Positions 7,971 to 11,766 of a DNA stretch of 11,766 nt are shown piece after piece (position 1 is the stretch's first letter; every line of letters starts with the position of its first letter). Where the stretch lies: positions 1-11,766 of the forward strand of contig JAPUJA010000043.1 in assembly GCA_027296525.1 (NCBI GenBank), read 5' to 3'. The DNA comes from Pseudomonadota bacterium. Lineage in GTDB: Bacteria; Pseudomonadota; Alphaproteobacteria; UBA828; JAPUJA01. The position numbers were made by a program, and so were the translations under genes. Under the pieces are notes generated by a model. The model was not told where the DNA came from, did no database searches, and saw only the letters and a program-made list of their open reading frames with translations.

Positions 7971-8375
7971 ATGATCGTCTACGATTTGCAATGCGCGAAA
8001 TCACACGTCTTCGAAGCGTGGTTCCGTGACGGCGCGACCTACGATCGGCAGGTCAAGCGTGGCACGGTAGCTTGCCCCGTCTGCGGCGACAAGCGCGTCA
8101 CGAAATCGCCCATGGCCCCGAAGCTCGCCTCCACCAAGGAGAAGGCGAAAGCCGACGCGAAGCTGGGCGACATGCTGCGGGGCGTGCGCGAGGTGATCGA
8201 GAAGAACTTCGACCATGTGGGCGACCGTTTCCCGGAAGAAGCCCGAAAGATTCATTACGGTGAGGCCGAGAAGCGGAACATCTATGGCGAGGCGACGCTC
8301 GACGAGGCGCGCGAGTTGAAGGGGGAGGGGGTCGAGTTCGGCCTGCTTCCCTGGCCCAAACGTCAGGATTCCTGA
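7971..8375 (+). CDS. DUF1178 family zinc-ribbon-like protein
   Basis: A 134-aa protein of the DUF1178 family, function unknown, typical of proteobacteria. Candidate metal ligands are Cys8 and His12 (LQCAKSHVFEAWF) and Cys35/Cys38 (CPVCGD), a zinc-ribbon-like arrangement. The middle is lysine-rich and helical (54-78). The conserved C-terminal block is NFDHVGDRFPEEARKIHYGE (79-98), then RNIYGEAT, with a closing GVEFGLLPWP. The start at ATG 7971 gives the family N-terminus MIVYDLQC; an in-frame upstream ATG at 7929 would add 14 residues without counterpart and overlaps the hairpin-bearing leader. It lies alone on the plus strand between two minus-strand methyltransferase genes, within the conserved Nit-DUF1178-ubiG-lysC neighbourhood. 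Confidence 0.92.
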   Translation: MIVYDLQCAKSHVFEAWFRDGATYDRQVKRGTVACPVCGDKRVTKSPMAPKLASTKEKAKADAKLGDMLRGVREVIEKNFDHVGDRFPEEARKIHYGEAEKRNIYGEATLDEARELKGEGVEFGLLPWPKRQDS

Positions 8376-8494
8376 AGGCCTCCGACGATCTTCTCGAGCA
8401 TTCGTGTCCCGGACCCGTCAGCCCTTTAATCGAGTGCCCTGATTGATCGCGCGCTGGTCGCGGCCGGGCCCGCGCTCCCGGAACGTCTTGAACC

Positions 8495-9256
8495 TCACTC
8501 ACCGCTCTTGCGCGCGAAGCCCATATAGTTGACCGAGAGATCGCGCGTTCGTTCCCATCGTCCGGTGAGGGCGCGGTAGCTCACGCCGACGAGCTCCTCG
8601 ACGGCGACGCCGTGGCGGCGGAGCGCCCGCACAAGCTCGGCCGGGCGCACGAACCGGGACCAGTGGTGGGTTCCGCGCGGCAGCCAGCCGAGAAGGTACT
8701 CGGCGCCCACGATGGCGAGCGCGAAGGAGCGGGCGGTTCGGTTGAGCGTCGCGATGATCAACACGCCATTGGGGCGCGTGAGCGTTGAAAGCGCGCCGAG
8801 GAAGGCTTCGAGGTCCGCCACATGCTCCACGATTTCGAGCGCCAGCACCGCGTCGAAACGCTCGCCCTTCGCGGCCAGCCCTTCGGCCGTTTCGTGGCGG
8901 TAATCGATCGCGAGTCCGGTCGCGTGGGCGTGCGCTTTGGCCGCTTCGATATTTCGCTCGGCGGCATCGATCCCGCTGACCGTGGCGCCGAGCCGCGTGA
9001 GCGGCTCACATACGAGACCACCCCCGCAACCGACGTCGAGCACACGCAGACCCTCGAGCGGGCGCTCGGCGAGGGGGTCGCGGCCCGAAAGGGCAGCCAG
9101 GCGGTCGCGTATGAATTCGATGCGGGTGGGGTTGAGCGCGTGGAGCGGCTTGAGGGGCCCTGTCGGATCCCACCACCGCTCGGCGAGCCGATCGAAACGC
9201 GCGACCTCTTGCGCATCGACGCTCTCGCTGTGTCCTGGGGAGAAGGATTCGGTCAT
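8495..9256 (-). CDS. ubiG: Ubiquinone biosynthesis O-methyltransferase UbiG
   Basis: UbiG carries out both O-methylation steps of ubiquinone synthesis at the inner face of the membrane. The 253-aa product has the UbiG N-terminal pattern VARFDRLAERWWDPTGPLKP (18-37) and LHALNPTRIEFIRD (38-51), SAM motif I VLDVGCGGGLVCEPL (72-86), ALEIVEHVADLEAFL (139-153), TLNRTARSFALAIVGAEYLL (170-189) and LPRGTHHWSRFVRPAEL (192-208), the last being a UbiG-specific signature region. ATG 9256 is preferred over upstream in-frame starts up to 9421, which would add 55 residues of non-conserved, divergent-promoter sequence. The ribosome-binding site is weak. It is divergent from lysC, and converges with DUF1178 across 119 bp in which I see no gene or convincing terminator. 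Confidence 0.96.
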   Translation of the reverse strand: MTESFSPGHSESVDAQEVARFDRLAERWWDPTGPLKPLHALNPTRIEFIRDRLAALSGRDPLAERPLEGLRVLDVGCGGGLVCEPLTRLGATVSGIDAAERNIEAAKAHAHATGLAIDYRHETAEGLAAKGERFDAVLALEIVEHVADLEAFLGALSTLTRPNGVLIIATLNRTARSFALAIVGAEYLLGWLPRGTHHWSRFVRPAELVRALRRHGVAVEELVGVSYRALTGRWERTRDLSVNYMGFARKSGE

Positions 9257-9314
9257 TGCCCGTTTCAGGATTTCGCCGCCGCGGCGCCCCGCCTTGCGTT
9301 GCACAGATGATGCG

Positions 9315-9343
9315 AGTATGTATAGCCGCTTTTCAAGGCGCAA
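9315..9343 (-). promoter_or_regulatory. Candidate sigma-70 promoter for ubiG
   Basis: On the minus strand TTGCGC (9343-9338) and CATACT (9320-9315) are separated by 17 bases, in the only AT-rich patch of the divergent intergenic region (TATACATACT). Transcription would begin near 9308, leaving a leader of about 50 bases before ATG 9256. Each hexamer matches four of six consensus bases. Confidence 0.35.
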
Positions 9344-9377
9344 CCGTGGCTTGGTTTCCCAGCCAATCCCGCACCCT

Positions 9378-9405
9378 TTGACGGTTATTGACGCCGCGGC
9401 ACAAT
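9378..9405 (+). promoter_or_regulatory. Candidate sigma-70 promoter for lysC, possibly leaderless
   Basis: TTGACG (9378-9383) is followed after 16 bases by CACAAT (9400-9405), and the lysC ATG is only five bases further on at 9411. No purine-rich ribosome-binding site precedes that ATG. If used, transcription would start at or near the A of the ATG, giving a leaderless mRNA. A second TTGACG at 9388-9393 is too close to pair with this -10. Confidence 0.35.
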
Positions 9406-9410
9406 CGATC

Positions 9411-10631
9411 ATGCCCCGCATCGTTCAGAAGTTTGGCGGCACCTCGGTCGCCGATCTTGATCGCATTCGCAGTGTCGCTGCCCGCGTGAAGGCCGAGGTC
9501 GAGGCGGGCAACGAGGTCGCCGTCGTGGTCTCGGCCATGGCGGGCGTCACGGACGAGCTCGTCGAGTGGACGAGTCAGATGGCGCCGCTGCACGATGCGC
9601 GGGAGTACGACACCATCGTCTCCTCCGGCGAGCAGGTGACGGCGGGCTTGCTGGCGCTCGCTCTGCAGGAGCGCGGCGTCGTGGCGCGTTCGTGGCTCGG
9701 ATGGCAGGTGCCGGTCCGCACTGACGGCATGCACGGGAAGGCGCGCCTCGAGCGGATCGAGACCGCCGAGCTCGAAACGCGTCTGGCCCGCAAAGAGGTG
9801 CCGGTCGTCGCTGGCTTTCAGGGGATCGGTCCCGACGGGAGGATCACGACCCTTGGCCGGGGCGGGTCCGACACCTCGGCCGTCGCCCTTGCGGCGGCGC
9901 TCGGTGCCGATCGATGCGATATCTACACCGATGTCGAAGGGATTTTCACGGCCGAACCGCGCATCGTTGCGAAGGCCCGCAAGCTTGATAAGATCACCTA
10001 CGAAGAAATGCTGGAGCTTGCCTCCCAAGGCGCGCGGGTGCTCGATGCGCGGGCGGTGCAGATCGCGATGAAGCACCGGGTGCCGATGCAGGTGTTGTCG
10101 AGCTTCAGCGCGACACCGGGAACATTTGTCTTGGACGAGGGCAAAATCGTGGAAGCGCATCATGTGAGCGGGCTCGCCTACAGCCGCAACGAGGCGAAGA
10201 TCACCGTGACCCACGTGGCCGATCGTCCCGGCGTCGCCGCAGCCCTCTTCGGGCCTCTCGCGGAGGCCAACATCAACGTCGATATGATCGTCCAAAACGT
10301 CTCGCCCGACGGCAAATCCACCGACATGACGTTCACGGTCACGGAGGACGATCTGGCTCGCACGATCGAGGTTCTCAAGGGCGCGAAGGACGGATTCGAA
10401 TATGATACGCTGCTCGCCGATTCAAACGTCGTCAAGATTTCGGTTATTGGCGTTGGCATGCGCAGTCATGCGGGCGTGGCGCTGCGTATGTTCAAGACGC
10501 TGGCCGATAAGGGAATCAATATTCAAGTCATCTCCACCTCGGAGATCAAGATCAGCGTCCTGATCGAAGAGGAATACACCGAGCTCGCTTTACGCGCGTT
10601 GCATACCGCCTATGGACTTGACGCCGATTAA
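9411..10631 (+). CDS. lysC: Aspartate kinase (monofunctional, ACT-regulated)
   Basis: Aspartate kinase phosphorylates L-aspartate, the entry step to lysine, threonine, methionine and diaminopimelate. The 406-aa product has an amino-acid kinase domain (about 1-245): QKFGGTSV (6-13), VVSAMAGVTDEL (39-50), SSGEQVTAGLLAL (71-83), TTLGRGGSDTSAVALAAAL (146-164), YTDVEGIFTAEPRIV (172-186) and SQGARVLDARAV (205-216). The C-terminal regulatory region (about 262-406) contains two ACT-type segments, with ADRPGVAAALFGPLAEANIN (270-289) and GVGMRSHAGVALRMFKTLAD (347-366) as the ligand-binding cores. Feedback inhibition by lysine and/or threonine is expected from the family but cannot be assigned. It has no fused homoserine dehydrogenase. 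The 3' end overlaps the next gene by 20 nt, indicating an operon. It is divergent from ubiG. Confidence 0.97.
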   Translation: MPRIVQKFGGTSVADLDRIRSVAARVKAEVEAGNEVAVVVSAMAGVTDELVEWTSQMAPLHDAREYDTIVSSGEQVTAGLLALALQERGVVARSWLGWQVPVRTDGMHGKARLERIETAELETRLARKEVPVVAGFQGIGPDGRITTLGRGGSDTSAVALAAALGADRCDIYTDVEGIFTAEPRIVAKARKLDKITYEEMLELASQGARVLDARAVQIAMKHRVPMQVLSSFSATPGTFVLDEGKIVEAHHVSGLAYSRNEAKITVTHVADRPGVAAALFGPLAEANINVDMIVQNVSPDGKSTDMTFTVTEDDLARTIEVLKGAKDGFEYDTLLADSNVVKISVIGVGMRSHAGVALRMFKTLADKGINIQVISTSEIKISVLIEEEYTELALRALHTAYGLDAD

Positions 10632-11766
10632 CGACGCGAGAGCCGACGACGAGGCGCACCGTCGTCTCGACGAGTTGTGGCGGCGGGGATGCGTGTTTCT
10701 GGGGGCCAAATACGCGATTCTCGGCGGCGCGATGTCGTGGGTTTCGGAAAGCAGGCTCGTGTCGGCGATTTCCAACGCGGGCGGGTTCGGGGTCGTTGCC
10801 TGCGGCTCGTTGTCGCCCGACGCGCTCGGGGCCGAGATTGCGGCGACCTCGGAGAAGACCGACCGGCCGTTCGGCGTGAACCTCATTACGATTCATCCCG
10901 AACTGACGGAGCTGATCGATGCCTGCATCGGGCTCGGGGTGGGTCATGTCATCCTGGCGGGCGGGTTGCCGCCGAAGACGGCGATCACCCGCGTCAGGGA
11001 CTCCGGCGCTAAGGTCGTCTGTTTCGCGCCCACGCTTTTGGTCGGACGCAAGCTCGTTCGCCAGGGCGCGGACGCCTTGATCATCGAAGGTATGGAGGCG
11101 GGCGGACACACCGGTCCCGTTTCGACCGGCGTGCTCGCCCAGGAGATCCTTCCCCACTTGCGCGACGTGCCGATTTTCGTGGGGGGGGGAATCGGTCGTG
11201 GCGAGTTGATCGCGAGCTATCTTGAGATGGGCGCGTCGGGTGTGCAACTCGGCACGCGGTTCGTCTGCGCCCGGGAATCGATCGCCCATCCGAAATTCAA
11301 GCAGCTGTGTATTCGCGCAAACGCGCGCGACGCACAGCTTTCGGTCCAGCTCGATCCCATGTTTCCAGTCATTCCCGTGCGCGCGCTGCCCAACAAGGCC
11401 ACTGAAAAATTCACCGAGGTGCAGCGCGCGGCGATCGAAAAGTTTCGCGAGGGTAAGATCGGCCAGAAGGACGCGCAGCTCGAGATCGAGCGATTCTGGG
11501 CGGGGTCGCTTAGGCGCGCCGTGATCGAGGGTGACGTTGAGAACGGCTCCCTCATGGCGGGCCAAAGCGTGGGCATGGTGAGCTCCGAGCAACCGATGGC
11601 CGAGATCTTCGACCAGCTGATCGGGCAGGCTCACGGTCCGTGCCGGTTGTGCCCGGACAGAGTGGCGAGGATCTGCCCGATCAGCTGGTCGAAGATCTCG
11701 GCCATCGGTTGCTCGGAGCTCACCATGCCCACGCTTTGGCCCGCCATGAGGGAGCCGTTCTCAACG
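10612..11766 (+). CDS. Nitronate monooxygenase / 2-nitropropane dioxygenase family flavoprotein (3' end disrupted at fold-back)
   Basis: An FMN-dependent TIM-barrel protein of the nitronate monooxygenase family, which oxidises alkyl nitronates such as propionate-3-nitronate; close relatives include FabK enoyl reductases. Family-like sequence covers 339 residues to 11628: GGAMSWVSESRLVSAISNAG (38-57), FGVNLITIHPEL (87-98), GMEAGGHTGPV (160-170, with the His166 region), FVGGGIGRGELI (189-200, FMN phosphate loop), GASGVQLGTRFV (207-218) and the C-terminal SLMAGQSVGMV (313-323). After GQ339 the frame continues open to the window end through sequence that is the reverse complement of its own 3' part, so those residues are spurious. 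The true end is probably ILATLSGHNRHGP then TGA, readable only on the opposite strand, giving 352 aa. ATG 10612 lies inside lysC; no clear ribosome-binding site, so translational coupling is likely. True substrate is uncertain. Confidence 0.88.
   Translation, partial: MDLTPINDARADDEAHRRLDELWRRGCVFLGAKYAILGGAMSWVSESRLVSAISNAGGFGVVACGSLSPDALGAEIAATSEKTDRPFGVNLITIHPELTELIDACIGLGVGHVILAGGLPPKTAITRVRDSGAKVVCFAPTLLVGRKLVRQGADALIIEGMEAGGHTGPVSTGVLAQEILPHLRDVPIFVGGGIGRGELIASYLEMGASGVQLGTRFVCARESIAHPKFKQLCIRANARDAQLSVQLDPMFPVIPVRALPNKATEKFTEVQRAAIEKFREGKIGQKDAQLEIERFWAGSLRRAVIEGDVENGSLMAGQSVGMVSSEQPMAEIFDQLIGQAHGPCRLCPDRVARICPISWSKISAIGCSELTMPTLWPAMREPFST
11535..11766. repeat. Perfect 94-bp inverted repeat with 44-bp spacer at the window end (probable fold-back chimera)
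   Basis: Bases 11535-11628 and 11673-11766 are exact reverse complements by inspection, separated by 11629-11672. The left arm is coding sequence of the flavoprotein gene and the right arm is the same sequence on the other strand. The right arm reaches the last base of the window, so the true arm may be longer. The pattern fits a strand-switch during amplification or a palindromic assembly error: forward strand to 11628, then a jump to the opposite strand 44 bases further downstream and a read back. Confidence 0.95.
11631..11766 (-). CDS. Mirror copy of the flavoprotein C-terminus with its stop codon (partial; probably an artefact copy)
   Basis: Reading the minus strand from 11765 gives 31 residues identical to residues 309-339 of the plus-strand flavoprotein (VENGSLMAGQ...FDQLIGQ), then 13 more, ILATLSGHNRHGP, and TGA at 11633-11631. 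The frame is kept across the arm/spacer border, so this is most likely the authentic 3' end of the single gene, reached here in reverse because of the fold-back. If the inverted repeat were real DNA, this would instead be the end of a second, inward-facing gene copy lying mainly beyond the window. Confidence 0.7.
   Translation of the reverse strand, partial: VENGSLMAGQSVGMVSSEQPMAEIFDQLIGQILATLSGHNRHGP

Noticed and set aside
8459..8474. Hairpin CGCGG-loop-CCGCG between the converging DUF1178 and ubiG genes as a terminator
   Set aside because: Only five base pairs and no T-run on either side; expected often by chance at this GC content.
8937..9410. N-terminal extension of the aspartate kinase by 158 residues
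   Set aside because: The extension lies over the 5' end of ubiG and the divergent promoter region. The family N-terminus begins at ATG 9411 (MPRIVQKFGGTS).
9257..9421. N-terminal extension of UbiG by 55 residues
   Set aside because: The added residues have no family counterpart and would be encoded by the intergenic region that carries candidate promoters; it would even overlap the lysC start.
10552..11634. 360-codon minus-strand open frame over lysC end and the flavoprotein gene
   Set aside because: It is the antisense of two well-supported genes. Its apparent start falls in the fold-back spacer, so it partly results from the artefact.

Overview
This is an ordinary high-GC alphaproteobacterial chromosomal segment, probably from an uncultured lineage near the Rhodospirillales or Rhizobiales. 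The reasons are the very high G+C at third codon positions, a ubiquinone-pathway UbiG, an NDUFAF5-type methyltransferase, a DUF1178 protein, and the order methyltransferase / comF / glutaredoxin / Nit amidase / DUF1178 / ubiG / aspartate kinase, which I recall as a recurring block in alphaproteobacteria. I found no phage, transposon, CRISPR, toxin or biosynthetic-cluster genes. I do not see an undescribed system here.

Layout. (1) 1-1777, minus: the first 592 codons of secA, cut by the window edge. (2) 1949-3594, plus: argJ and a mutT-type Nudix hydrolase, overlapping by 4 nt and divergent from secA. (3) 3595-4330: a leader with two CtrA-like boxes, a YbaN/DUF454 inner-membrane protein, then a short relic that resembles the second membrane-hairpin region of NnrS. 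(4) 4327-5208, minus: an NDUFAF5/BioC-like methyltransferase, divergent from (5) comF, glutaredoxin and Nit amidase (5328-7237, plus), which look co-transcribed. (6) 7296-7868, minus: a small SAM methyltransferase, divergent from a DUF1178 zinc-ribbon protein (7971-8375). (7) 8495-9256, minus: ubiG, divergent from (8) lysC and a nitronate monooxygenase-like flavoprotein (9411 to the end), which overlap by 20 nt.

Functional themes are housekeeping: protein export (SecA), arginine and lysine/threonine/methionine precursor synthesis (ArgJ, LysC), nucleotide-pool cleaning (MutT), thiol and glutathione upkeep (glutaredoxin with Nit), respiratory-chain maturation (NDUFAF5-like methyltransferase, UbiG) and flavin-dependent detoxification.

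The strangest structural feature is at the right edge. The last 232 bp form a perfect inverted repeat (two 94-bp arms, 44-bp spacer). The plus-strand flavoprotein gene has no stop before the window ends, while the opposite strand, read through the same arm and the spacer, supplies an in-frame C-terminus and a TGA. This looks like a fold-back chimera (assembly or amplification artefact). A small invertible switch is the less likely alternative. Anything to the right of 11628 should be treated as suspect.
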